From contig NZ_OX044366.1 in the NCBI RefSeq assembly GCF_943846705.1, positions 1,798,001 through 1,862,000 on the forward strand: a DNA stretch of 64,000 nucleotides, given 5' to 3'. The stretch is from an uncultured Pseudomonas sp. Lineage in GTDB: Bacteria; Pseudomonadota; Gammaproteobacteria; Pseudomonadales; Pseudomonadaceae. Shown here one piece after another: positions 54,806 to 62,702 of the stretch. The translations under genes were made by a program, and so were the position numbers. The notes beneath the pieces are model-generated. The model ran no database searches, had not been told where the DNA came from, and worked only from the letters and a program-made list of their open reading frames with translations. Every line of letters begins with the position of its first letter. Positions within the stretch are counted from its first letter, which is position 1.

Positions 54806-55561
54806 ATGAGATTGAAGTTGTGTTTTGGTGTGTTGTTACTTGGCTACTGCACATCAGCACTGGCGGTCGAGTTGCGCCTGTATACCGAGGAATATCGCCC
54901 GCTTAGCTATATCGAGAATGGCAAACTCACCGGTATGGCGGTGGAAGTGGCCGAGATGTTGATCCAGCGTACCGGGCAGGATACGCGCATAAAATTGGAG
55001 CCCTGGACCCGTGGCTATTACCGGGTACAGCACGAAGCCAACAGCGGCTTGTTCGCCATGGTACGCACCCCTGAGCGTGAGGCTTTGTTCCAGTGGGTTG
55101 GGCCGATTGCCCAGGGGCGCACCAGTGTCTATGCGCGGCGTGGTGCCGGGCTGACAATACATCGGTTAAAGGATGTCGAGCGTTTCAGTACCTTGGTGGT
55201 GCCCAAACAGTGGTATTCCTACGAGTACCTTCGCGGCCAGGGCCTGAAAAACCTCTACGGTGTGCCGACGCCGCAGCATATGGTGAAGATGTTCAAGCAT
55301 GGCCGTATTGAGTTACTGGTGGCGAGTAACCTGGTTTTGGACGACATGCTCGCGCAGCAGGGCATGCGCCGTGATGAGGTCGAGTTGCAGTACACCTTTA
55401 TGGACAACAATTCCTATATCGGCTTTTCCAAACGCACTGATCCGGCGCTGGTGCAGCGCTGGCAGCAAGCGCTTGAGCAGCTGAACCGTGATGGCAGCTT
55501 GCAGCGTGTTCACCAGCGCTGGTTCAGCGAGCCCTATAGCTTGGAGGCTTTAGCGCCGTAG
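54806..55561 (+). CDS. Periplasmic amino-acid-type (SBP_bac_3) binding protein
   Basis: This is a 251-residue exported protein. The signal peptide is MRLKLCFGVLLLGYCTSALA before VELRLYTEEY. The fold is SBP family 3: RPLSYIENGKLTGMAVEVAE with a loop for the ligand, AMVRTPEREALFQWVGPI, and QLNRDGSLQRVHQRWF near the end. The conserved Arg of amino-acid binders is not obvious, and TPERE is only an approximation of the usual motif. No permease gene is next to it. I chose the ATG at 54806 over an upstream frame start, because it gives a normal signal peptide. It may be a soluble sensor. Confidence 0.82.
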   Translation: MRLKLCFGVLLLGYCTSALAVELRLYTEEYRPLSYIENGKLTGMAVEVAEMLIQRTGQDTRIKLEPWTRGYYRVQHEANSGLFAMVRTPEREALFQWVGPIAQGRTSVYARRGAGLTIHRLKDVERFSTLVVPKQWYSYEYLRGQGLKNLYGVPTPQHMVKMFKHGRIELLVASNLVLDDMLAQQGMRRDEVELQYTFMDNNSYIGFSKRTDPALVQRWQQALEQLNRDGSLQRVHQRWFSEPYSLEALAP

Positions 55562-55651
55562 CGATGCGCGGTGCCGGTCGAGCTGGCTGATTTTGTAGTT
55601 TTACTACATAATTGCCCGCCTAAAGCCGATTCTGACTGGTGGTGCATTTCC

Positions 55652-56515
55652 ATGCAAAGAGCCTCGCATCATGACCTTCGCGCGCAGTTTCGTGCGCTTC
55701 TCTCTTCAAATAGCTGCTATCACACCGCCTCGGTGTTCGACCCGATGGCGGCGCGTATCGCTGCGGATCTCGGTTTTGAAGTGGGGATTTTGGGCGGCTC
55801 TGTAGCTTCACTACAAGTTTTGGCCGCGCCGGATTTTGCCCTGATTACCCTCAGCGAGTTTGTCGAGCAGGCCACCCGCATTGGCCGGGTTAGCCGTCTG
55901 CCGGTAATCGCCGATGCTGACCATGGCTATGGCAACGCGCTTAATGTGATGCGTACGGTGGTCGAGTTGGAGCGTGCGGGGATTGCCGCGCTGACCATCG
56001 AAGACACGCTGCTGCCGGCGCAGTTTGGGCGCAAGTCCAGCGACCTGATCAGCATTGACGAGGGTGTCGGTAAAATCCGTGCTGCGCTTGAGGCGCGGGT
56101 CGATCCGGATCTGGCCATTATTGCCCGCACCCATGCCGGCGTGCTGGCCGTCGACGAGGTGATTCGCCGCACCCAGGCTTATCAGGCTGCCGGCGCCGAT
56201 GCGATTTGCATCGTCGGGGTTGAGGACTTTGCCCATCTGGAGCAGATTGCCGCGGCCTTGAGCATCCCGCTGATGCTGGTCACCTACGGCAACCCCAAGC
56301 TGCGTGATAACGAGCGTCTGGCCAAGCTCGGCGTGCGTATCGTGGTTAACGGCCATGCGGCCTACTTTGCTGCCATCAAAGCCACCTACGACTGCCTGCG
56401 CGAGCAGCGCGGGGCGCAGTCCAGCGACCTCAGTGCGACTGAACTGACGCACACCTACACCCAGCCGGAGGACTACATCGTCTGGGCTGAAGAGTTTATG
56501 AATGTGAAAGAGTAG
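55652..56515 (+). CDS. Oxaloacetate decarboxylase (PEP mutase/isocitrate lyase family)
   Basis: This is a 287-residue enzyme that decarboxylates oxaloacetate to pyruvate and CO2. Length and active site agree with P. aeruginosa PA4872, characterised as a Mg-dependent oxaloacetate decarboxylase: Asp88 (in IADADHGYGN), Arg159 (in IIARTHAG), Tyr212 (in VTYGNPK) and His235 (in NGHAAY) are at the same numbers by my count. I chose the ATG at 55652 (MQRASHHD). It is followed after 80 bases by the zinc-finger gene. Confidence 0.92.
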   Translation: MQRASHHDLRAQFRALLSSNSCYHTASVFDPMAARIAADLGFEVGILGGSVASLQVLAAPDFALITLSEFVEQATRIGRVSRLPVIADADHGYGNALNVMRTVVELERAGIAALTIEDTLLPAQFGRKSSDLISIDEGVGKIRAALEARVDPDLAIIARTHAGVLAVDEVIRRTQAYQAAGADAICIVGVEDFAHLEQIAAALSIPLMLVTYGNPKLRDNERLAKLGVRIVVNGHAAYFAAIKATYDCLREQRGAQSSDLSATELTHTYTQPEDYIVWAEEFMNVKE

Positions 56516-56595
56516 GTTGCCGATCAACTGCGCTTGTAAATCGGCTCTTTGGCGTCCATATCTCCTGCATCAGTACAACGCGTGTGGAGGCGGTC

Positions 56596-56862
56596 ATGGC
56601 CGGTGGCTGGAGTAATGACGGTGCGGTACAGGAGCAGATCGACAGCAGCATTGAGGATGCTATCCAGCGTGTCCGTAGCCAGCTGCCCAGCGGTGACAGC
56701 CTGACGCACTGCGAAGAATGCGCGGCGGCGATTCCCCAGGCGCGGCGCGCGGCAATCCCCGGCGTGCGCCTGTGTGTGGCCTGTCAGAGCGAGCATGACC
56801 AAGCGCAAGGCAAATTCAGCGGCTACAACCGTCGAGGCAGCAAAGACAGTCAGTTGCGCTAG
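56596..56862 (+). CDS. DksA/TraR-type C4 zinc-finger protein
   Basis: This is an 88-residue protein with a C4 zinc site: Cys39, Cys42, Cys60 and Cys63 (CEEC and CVAC). A helical N-terminus precedes it (EQIDSSIEDAIQRVRSQL). It lacks the long coiled-coil of full DksA, so it resembles the small YbiI/TraR relatives. P. aeruginosa has a similar gene at the same place (PA4870). Whether it binds RNA polymerase is not known. I chose the ATG at 56596, preceded by GGAGGCGGTC. An upstream ATG is four codons earlier. Confidence 0.85.
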   Translation: MAGGWSNDGAVQEQIDSSIEDAIQRVRSQLPSGDSLTHCEECAAAIPQARRAAIPGVRLCVACQSEHDQAQGKFSGYNRRGSKDSQLR

Positions 56863-57001
56863 GGTGCCTCTGCTGTGACGCGGGTAGCCGCGGGAGAGCG
56901 CCGTCGATTGGCCGCGCCCGACCTATCTGGGCTTGCCTGATTGCGCTGATACGTACGAAGCTAACGGTTTTCCCGTAGCCTGCTCGGCCTATGGAGCCCT
57001 G

Positions 57002-57889
57002 ATGTTTTCCCAGATTCTCTCGACACTGCTGCCGGTATTCCTGATCGCCGGTTGCGGTGCGCTCTATGGCCGTGTGCGTTCGCCTGACATCGGTGTGCTT
57101 AACCGCCTGAACATGGAGCTGTTTGTGCCCATGCTGGTGTTTGCGGTTCTCGCCGAACGCAAAGCGCCGCTGCAGGATTACGCCGACTTGGCGCTGGCCG
57201 CGACGGTGATCGTTCTCGGTTCTGGGCTGCTGCTGTGGCCGTTGGCGCGCCTGCTTAAGCTTGATGTGCGCACCTTCCTGCCGCCGATGATGTTCAACAA
57301 CACCGGCAATATGGGCCTGCCCTTGATGGTCCTGGCGTTCGGCGAGAAAGCGCTGCCGGCGGCCGTGGTGTTGTTCATCGTGGAAATGCTCCTGCACTTT
57401 TCGGTCGGGCTCTACGTGCTCAATCCACGTACACGATTGCTGAGCCTGCTGCGTGTGCCGGTGGTGGTGGCCAGCATCGCCGGGGTGGCGGTGAATATGC
57501 TGGGCGTCGGTTTGCCGAGTTGGCTGCTTGAGGCATGCCGGATGCTCGGTGGAGTGTGCGTGCCGCTGATGCTGTTCGCCCTTGGCGTGCGCCTGCTGGA
57601 AGTGGACTTTTCAGCCTGGAAGCTGGGGTTGCTCGGGGCTGTTGCCTGTCCTGCCAGTGGTTTGCTACTGGCCTGGCCAATGGTTCTGCTGTTGGATCTG
57701 CAAGGCGTGCAACTGGCGGCCGTATGGGTGTTTGCGGCCTTACCTCCGGCCGTCCTCAACTACATGCTGGCTGAGCAATTCCAGCAAGAACCGCACAAGG
57801 TCGCGGCCCTGGTACTGATTGGCAACTTGGGTAGCGTGGCGGTCATGCCCGTGGTGCTGGGGCTGCTGTTTGCCGCAGGACATGGTTGA
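57002..57889 (+). CDS. AEC-family (auxin efflux carrier-like) permease
   Basis: This is a 295-residue inner-membrane protein with about ten helices, beginning with MFSQILSTLLPVFLIAGCGA. The conserved middle segment FNNTGNMGLPLMVLAFG is the AEC hallmark. The last helices include VLIGNLGSVAVMPVVLGLL. AEC proteins move small organic acids and related compounds. The substrate here is unknown, though neighbouring oxaloacetate decarboxylase makes a carboxylate plausible. I chose the ATG at 57002. It is convergent with ureC across 45 bases. Confidence 0.85.
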   Translation: MFSQILSTLLPVFLIAGCGALYGRVRSPDIGVLNRLNMELFVPMLVFAVLAERKAPLQDYADLALAATVIVLGSGLLLWPLARLLKLDVRTFLPPMMFNNTGNMGLPLMVLAFGEKALPAAVVLFIVEMLLHFSVGLYVLNPRTRLLSLLRVPVVVASIAGVAVNMLGVGLPSWLLEACRMLGGVCVPLMLFALGVRLLEVDFSAWKLGLLGAVACPASGLLLAWPMVLLLDLQGVQLAAVWVFAALPPAVLNYMLAEQFQQEPHKVAALVLIGNLGSVAVMPVVLGLLFAAGHG

Positions 57890-57934
57890 GCTGCATGGGC
57901 CGCGCCAGAATCGTCTGGCGCGAAAGAAGGCCGG

Positions 57935-59635
57935 TCAGAACAGGAAATAACGCTGGGCCATCGGCAGCACCTCAGCGGGTTCACACCAGAGCAACTGGCC
58001 GTCAGCCTTGACCTGATAGTTCTGCGCATCCACCTCAATGTTCGGCAGATAATCGTTGTGGATCAGGTCAGTCTTCTGCACCTCACGACAGCCCTTGACT
58101 ACGCCAATCTTCTTCTTTAATCCAAGCTGCTCGGGCACCCCGGCATCGAACGCCGCCTGGCTGATAAAGGTGAAACTGGTGGCGTGGCGGCTGCCGCCGT
58201 AACTGGCGAACATCGGCCGGTAGTGCACGGGCTGCGGGGTGGGGATCGAGGCGTTGGCGTCGCCCATCAGGCTGGCAGCAATCGCCCCGCCCTTGAGTAT
58301 CAACGTCGGCTTCACGCCGAAGAACGCCGGACGCCAGAGCACTAAGTCCGCCCACTTACCCACTTCAATCGAGCCGACCTCATGGCTGATGCCGTGGGTA
58401 ATCGCTGGGTTGATGGTGTATTTGGCGATATAGCGCTTAACCCGGAAGTTGCTGTTGCCTGCACCGTCGCCGGGCAGCGGACCGCGCTGCTTGTGCATCT
58501 TGTCGGCGGTTTGCCAGGTGCGCGTGATTACCTCACCAACGCGGCCCATGGCCTGGCTGTCGGAGCTGATCATGCTGAACGCGCCGAGGTCATGCAGGAT
58601 GTCTTCGGCGGCGATGGTTTCACGGCGAATCCGCGATTCGGCGAACGCCACGTCCTCGGCGATGCTCGGGTCGAGGTGGTGACAAACCATCAGCATGTCG
58701 AGGTGTTCGTCGATGGTGTTGCGGGTGAACGGCCGGGTTGGGTTGGTCGAGCTGGGCAGCACATTGGGGAAACCACAGGCTTTAATGATGTCCGGCGCAT
58801 GACCGCCGCCGGCACCCTCGGTGTGATAGGTGTGGATGGTGCGGCCCTTGAACGCGCCTAGGGTGGTTTCGACGAAGCCGGACTCGTTGAGCGTGTCGGT
58901 GTGAATCGCCACTTGAACGTCGTACTGATCCGCCACGCTCAGGCAGTTGTCGATCGCCGCCGGGGTGGTGCCCCAGTCTTCGTGCAGTTTGAGGCCGATG
59001 GCGCCGGCTTTGACTTGCTCGATCAAAGGCTCCGGCAGCGAGGCGTTGCCTTTGCCGGTAAAGCCCAGGTTCATCGGGAAGGCGTCCGCAGCCTGGAGCA
59101 TGCGCGCCATATGCCAAGGGCCAGGGGTGCAGGTGGTGGCGTTGGTGCCGGTGGCCGGCCCGGTGCCGCCGCCGATCATGGTGGTGACGCCGCTCATCAA
59201 GGCCTCTTCAATCTGCTGTGGGCAGATAAAGTGAATATGGCTGTCGATGCCGCCGGCGGTGAGAATCATGCCCTCACCGGCGATCACTTCGGTGCTGGCG
59301 CCGATAGCGATGGTCACATCGGGCTGGATATCCGGGTTGCCGGCCTTGCCGATGGAGGCGATACGGCCGTCTTTCAGGCCGACGTCGGCTTTGACGATGC
59401 CCCAGTGGTCGATGATCAGCGCGTTGGTGATCAGCGTATCGACCACATCGGCGGCGCACAGTTGGCCTTGGCCCATGCCGTCGCGGATGACTTTGCCGCC
59501 GCCGAATTTCACTTCCTCGCCATAAGTGGTGAAGTCTTTTTCCACCTCGATCCACAGCTCGGTATCGGCCAGGCGCACCTTGTCGCCGACGGTGGGGCCG
59601 AACATATCGGCGTAGGCTTGGCGGGAAATCTTCAT
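57935..59635 (-). CDS. ureC: Urease subunit alpha
   Basis: UreC is the catalytic subunit of urease, which hydrolyses urea to ammonia and CO2. The protein is 566 residues. Nickel ligands and catalytic parts visible are GGIDSHIHFI (two His), the carbamylated Lys in AIGLKLHEDWG, the flap MVCHHLD with Cys and His, and Asp in SDSQAMGRVGEV. It is the last gene of the leftward urease group (ureD, ureA, GNAT, ureB, ureC) and is separated from ureB by repeat copy C in a 109-base gap. Nickel-loading genes ureEFG are not in the window. Confidence 0.98.
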   Translation of the reverse strand: MKISRQAYADMFGPTVGDKVRLADTELWIEVEKDFTTYGEEVKFGGGKVIRDGMGQGQLCAADVVDTLITNALIIDHWGIVKADVGLKDGRIASIGKAGNPDIQPDVTIAIGASTEVIAGEGMILTAGGIDSHIHFICPQQIEEALMSGVTTMIGGGTGPATGTNATTCTPGPWHMARMLQAADAFPMNLGFTGKGNASLPEPLIEQVKAGAIGLKLHEDWGTTPAAIDNCLSVADQYDVQVAIHTDTLNESGFVETTLGAFKGRTIHTYHTEGAGGGHAPDIIKACGFPNVLPSSTNPTRPFTRNTIDEHLDMLMVCHHLDPSIAEDVAFAESRIRRETIAAEDILHDLGAFSMISSDSQAMGRVGEVITRTWQTADKMHKQRGPLPGDGAGNSNFRVKRYIAKYTINPAITHGISHEVGSIEVGKWADLVLWRPAFFGVKPTLILKGGAIAASLMGDANASIPTPQPVHYRPMFASYGGSRHATSFTFISQAAFDAGVPEQLGLKKKIGVVKGCREVQKTDLIHNDYLPNIEVDAQNYQVKADGQLLWCEPAEVLPMAQRYFLF

Positions 59636-59648
59636 AGGCTGTCTTTTC

Positions 59649-59730
59649 CGTAGGATGGGTCAGGCGCGTAGCGACGTAACCCATCAGGGGTATGGGGCGA
59701 TGGGTATCGCTGCGCTCCACCCATCCTACA
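59649..59730. repeat. Double-hairpin intergenic repeat, copy C (GATGGGT type)
   Basis: Ends CGTAGGATGGGT and ACCCATCCTAC enclose inner arms GATGGGT and ACCCATC, as in copy A. It fills most of the gap between ureB and ureC, 13 bases before the ureC ATG. Confidence 0.85.
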
Positions 59731-59744
59731 AATGCATGGCGAGA

Positions 59745-60050
59745 TCAGAGCTCGCCCATCACCCGCCCGGCAAAGCCGAACACCCGGCGTGCGCCGGCCA
59801 GGTCGACCAGCTCGACTTCGCGGCTCTGCCCCGGCTCGAAGCGCACCGCAGTGCCGGCCGGAATATTCAGGCGCATACCGCGCGTGGACTCGCGGTCAAA
59901 GGCCAGTGCATCGTTGGTTTCGAAAAAGTGAAAGTGCGAGCCGACCTGAATGGGGCGGTCGCCGCTGTTGGCCACCGTCAGGCTGAGGGTGCGTCGGCCG
60001 GCATTGAGTTCAATGTCGCCGTCCTGGATCTGGTATTCGCCGGGGATCAT
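59745..60050 (-). CDS. ureB: Urease subunit beta
   Basis: UreB is a 101-residue structural urease subunit. Family patterns are MIPGEYQIQDGDIELNAGR, IQVGSHFHFFETNDAL and IPAGTAVRFEPGQSREV. Its start lies five bases after the acetyltransferase gene, so the two are in one transcript. Unlike most operons, it is separated from ureA by a 165-residue acetyltransferase gene. Confidence 0.97.
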   Translation of the reverse strand: MIPGEYQIQDGDIELNAGRRTLSLTVANSGDRPIQVGSHFHFFETNDALAFDRESTRGMRLNIPAGTAVRFEPGQSREVELVDLAGARRVFGFAGRVMGEL

Positions 60051-60054
60051 TGCG

Positions 60055-60552
60055 CTATTGCTCCAGCATCAATTGCATAAAGGTGAGGTCGAGCCAGCGG
60101 TCGAATTTGCGCCCGACCTGGGGCATCTGCCCGGTGGTGACAAAGCCAAGACGCTCGTGCAGGCGGATCGAGGCGCTGTTGCCGCTTTCAATGGCGGCGA
60201 CCATCACGTGCAGGCCTGCATGTTTCGCGCGCTCAATTAGCGCCTGCATCAGCAGTGGGCCAAGGCCTTGACCACGTTGGTCGCTGCGCACATACACCGA
60301 GTGTTCGACGGTATGACGGAAGCCTTGGATGGCGCGCCAGGTGCCGTAGCTGGCATAACCGACCACGCTACCGGCATCATCATGCGCGACCAGCACCGGG
60401 AAGCCGGCGGCATGGCGCTCGGCCAGCCACGCTTGGCGGTTGGCCAGGTCAACTTGGCTCTCGTTCCAGATCGCTGTGGTGTGTTCGACCGCATCGTTAT
60501 AAATGGCCAGGATGGCGGGCAGGTCGGCTTGCGTGGCGTCAAGAATAGGCAT
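60055..60552 (-). CDS. GNAT N-acetyltransferase
   Basis: This is a 165-residue acetyltransferase of the phosphinothricin/methionine-sulfoximine type. The acetyl-CoA motif is RSDQRGQGLGPLLMQAL at about 95-112. The N-terminus MPILDATQADLPAILAIYN is typical. The P. aeruginosa gene at the same place (PA4866) acetylates methionine sulfoximine and sulfone, inhibitors of glutamine synthetase. Its place between ureA and ureB suggests a detoxifying role in nitrogen use, which is an inference. It lies five bases after ureA. Confidence 0.9.
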   Translation of the reverse strand: MPILDATQADLPAILAIYNDAVEHTTAIWNESQVDLANRQAWLAERHAAGFPVLVAHDDAGSVVGYASYGTWRAIQGFRHTVEHSVYVRSDQRGQGLGPLLMQALIERAKHAGLHVMVAAIESGNSASIRLHERLGFVTTGQMPQVGRKFDRWLDLTFMQLMLEQ

Positions 60553-60557
60553 GCTGA

Positions 60558-60860
60558 TTACGCAATGGGTTGGTGGACGGTGACCAGCTTGGTGCCATCC
60601 GGGAAGGTGGCCTCAACCTGAATCTCTGGGATCATTTCGGCGATGCCCTCCATCACCTGATCGCGGGTGAGCAGGGTGGTGCCAAAGTGCATCAGGTCAG
60701 CCACGGTCTGGCCGTCGCGGGCGCCTTCCAGCAGGGCGGCGGAGATGTAAGCCATGGCCTCCGGGTAGTTGAGTTTCACCCCGCGGGCCAGGCGGCGCTC
60801 GGCCACCAGGCCTGCGGTGAAAATTAGCAGTTTGTCTTTTTCGCGCGGCGTCAGGTCCAT
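60558..60860 (-). CDS. ureA: Urease subunit gamma
   Basis: UreA is a 100-residue structural subunit (MDLTPREKDKLLIFTAGLVA, VKLNYPEAMAYISAALLEGA, FPDGTKLVTVHQPI). It lies 29 bases before repeat copy D, which separates it from ureD. The start ATG follows AAAGGACTCGCC. Confidence 0.97.
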   Translation of the reverse strand: MDLTPREKDKLLIFTAGLVAERRLARGVKLNYPEAMAYISAALLEGARDGQTVADLMHFGTTLLTRDQVMEGIAEMIPEIQVEATFPDGTKLVTVHQPIA

Positions 60861-60889
60861 GGCGAGTCCTTTAGTTATTCAGGTCAGTT

Positions 60890-60959
60890 CGTAGGGTGGA
60901 TGTCGTTTTTACATCCACCTGTTGGTGGTGGACAATGCTGCGCGGTTGTCCACCCTACG
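60890..60959. repeat. Double-hairpin intergenic repeat, copy D (GGTGGAT type)
   Basis: Perfect 11-base ends CGTAGGGTGGA/TCCACCCTACG enclose hairpins GGTGGATGT/ACATCCACC and GTGGACAA/TTGTCCAC. The ureD stop codon (complement of 60955-60957) lies within its right arm. Confidence 0.85.
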
Positions 60960-61794
60960 TGCTCCAGATTCTTGGGGGTACAGCGGTGCGCCCGAGCAAC
61001 TCTGGGCGCAGCAGCTGCCAGAGGTCGATCAGCCAGGCGCGGGCATGCAGCGCTTCGTTGGCCAGGCAGCGGGCCACCAGCAGGCCCGGTAGTTGAGTCA
61101 GATCGCCGCGCACCTGGCTGGGCAGTTCGCGGCAGCGCTCGAGCAGTTCGCTGTCGATTTCGCCGCTGATCAGTAGCGTGGCGAATACCGGTTTGCCGTC
61201 CAGGCCGATGGGCGAGTCGAGCAGGCCGTCTGCGCCGGCTACGCGTTGGCGCTCGTGCCAGAGCAGTTGGCTGTCACGGCGGATATTCAGCCCGGCCTGG
61301 AAGTGGCCGGCGTCGAAGCGCTCAGCACTGGCCGGGCGGCCGAGGGCGATGATGTCCCAATACAGCAGCTTGGCATCGCCCTCCAGGTCGATCTCGGTCG
61401 TGAGTTCGGCCTGGGCCCCCGAGTAGATGATGGTTTCCTGCGGCAGCCATTCCAGCGTCGCGCCCGCTTTAACGCGCAACTTGAGTTGTTGATAGGCCGG
61501 GCCGGCGGCGCGGTACCACTTGGCGGCACCTGGGCTGGTCAGTTGCACCCAAGCGTTGTTGCCGACCGTGGCGCAAATAGCTAAACGGTCACCGCCGGCA
61601 ATCCCGCCTGGCGGATGGACGATAATGTGCTGGCACACGTGCGGGCCTTCGGCGTACAGGTGCTTTTGCACCCGCAGCGGACCTTTATGGCGACGCAGCG
61701 TGGGGCGTGTGGCCGCGCCGTCATGGCCGTAAGCCAGTTCCAGCTCGGCCTGCCAGCTCGGGGTGAACAGCGCAGTGGGGACGGGTGCGTTCAT
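60955..61794 (-). CDS. ureD: Urease accessory protein UreD
   Basis: UreD helps deliver nickel to urease with UreFG. The protein is 279 residues. It has the family patterns GPLRVQKHLYAEGPHVCQHI, HPPGGIAGGDRL and QLTSPGAAKWYR. Its last codon and TAG stop lie within repeat copy D, so the C-terminus (PRIWST) is partly set by the repeat. I chose the ATG at 61794 (MNAPVPTALFTP). The frame extends 56 codons upstream but through repeat copy E and has no family similarity. UreEFG are not in the window. Confidence 0.95.
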   Translation of the reverse strand: MNAPVPTALFTPSWQAELELAYGHDGAATRPTLRRHKGPLRVQKHLYAEGPHVCQHIIVHPPGGIAGGDRLAICATVGNNAWVQLTSPGAAKWYRAAGPAYQQLKLRVKAGATLEWLPQETIIYSGAQAELTTEIDLEGDAKLLYWDIIALGRPASAERFDAGHFQAGLNIRRDSQLLWHERQRVAGADGLLDSPIGLDGKPVFATLLISGEIDSELLERCRELPSQVRGDLTQLPGLLVARCLANEALHARAWLIDLWQLLRPELLGRTAVPPRIWST

Positions 61795-61804
61795 AGGGGC
61801 TTTT

Positions 61805-61882
61805 CGTAGGGTGAATGGCGCTTTATCCATCCACCAGTTGTTAATGTCAGGTGCGATGAGCGGCGCGTCATCCACCCTACCG
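61805..61882. repeat. Double-hairpin intergenic repeat, copy E (GGTGGAT type)
   Basis: Ends CGTAGGGTGAATG and CATCCACCCTACCG (imperfect) enclose inner arms ATCCATCCACC and GCGCGTCATCC. It fills the gap between urtE and ureD. Confidence 0.75.
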
Positions 61883-61888
61883 CGAGTT

Positions 61889-62587
61889 TCAAATCGCCAC
61901 CAGTCCGCGCACACCGTCGTTTTCCATGCTTGCACCGCGGCCCTGTTGGACGATTTCACCACGGCTCATCACCAGGTACTGATCGGCCAGTTCGGCGGCA
62001 AAGTCATAGAACTGCTCGACCAGCAGAATGGCCATGTCGCCGCGTGCGGCGAGCTTGTTGATCACCACACCGATCTCCTTGATTACCGACGGCTGAATAC
62101 CTTCGGTGGGCTCATCGAGGATCAGCAAGCGCGGCTTGCTCGCCAGCGCGCGGCCGATGGCCAGCTGTTGCTGCTGGCCGCCGGAAAGGTCGCCACCCCG
62201 GCGCAGCTTCATCTCGCGCAGCACCGGGAACAGCTCGTAGATAAATTCCGGCACGACTTTGGCTTCGCTGCCGGGGAAGCGCGACAAGCCCATCAGCAGG
62301 TTCTCTTCCACCGTCAGCCGAGCAAAAATCTCCCGGCCTTGCGGCACATAAGCGATGCCTGTGTGCACGCGTTGGTGCGGCTTGAAGGCGGTGATCGCTT
62401 GGCCCTCCCACTGCACGGCACCTTCTTTGGCGGGGATCAGGCCCATCAGGCATTTCAGCAAGGTGGTCTTGCCCACGCCGTTGCGCCCGAGCAGGCAGGT
62501 AACTTCGCCGACCTTGGCCTCGAATGACAGGCCACGGAGGATATGGCTACCGCCGTAGTATTGGTGCAGGTGTTGGACTTGCAGCAT
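61889..62587 (-). CDS. urtE: Urea ABC transporter ATP-binding protein UrtE
   Basis: UrtE is the second ATPase of the urea importer. The protein is 232 residues (LivF-like). It has Walker A LLGRNGVGKTTLLK, the Q-loop VPQGREIFARLTVEENL, signature LSGGQQQQLAIGRAL and Walker B LLILDEPTEGIQPS. The ending IQPSVIKEIG is typical of UrtE. I chose the ATG at 62587 (MLQVQHLHQYYGG), not the longer frame to 62725, which would run through a repeat. It follows urtD by 115 bases. Confidence 0.94.
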   Translation of the reverse strand: MLQVQHLHQYYGGSHILRGLSFEAKVGEVTCLLGRNGVGKTTLLKCLMGLIPAKEGAVQWEGQAITAFKPHQRVHTGIAYVPQGREIFARLTVEENLLMGLSRFPGSEAKVVPEFIYELFPVLREMKLRRGGDLSGGQQQQLAIGRALASKPRLLILDEPTEGIQPSVIKEIGVVINKLAARGDMAILLVEQFYDFAAELADQYLVMSRGEIVQQGRGASMENDGVRGLVAI

Positions 62588-62607
62588 GGTTGTGTCCTTG
62601 ATTCGTG

Positions 62608-62673
62608 TTGTGGGAGGGGCTTTAGCCGCGAGCTGTTCAACCCCTGAGGCATCGCGGTTAAAGCCCTTCCCGC
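62608..62673. repeat. Pseudomonas REP pair between urtD and urtE
   Basis: Inverted arms GGGAGGGGCTTTAGCCGCGA (62612-62631) and, on the other strand, GGGAAGGGCTTTAACCGCGA (18 of 20 alike) are separated by 20 bases. They look like the common Pseudomonas REP of the GTGGGAGxGGCTTxxxCxGCGA type. This is a second repeat family, unlike copies A to E. Confidence 0.8.
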
Positions 62674-62702
62674 CTGGGTGAATTACCCGCCCGCTCGCCT
62701 GA

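Noticed and set aside
53768..55561. An ABC importer operon
   Set aside because: Only binding proteins are present. The next genes are a decarboxylase and a zinc-finger protein, not membrane or ATPase subunits.
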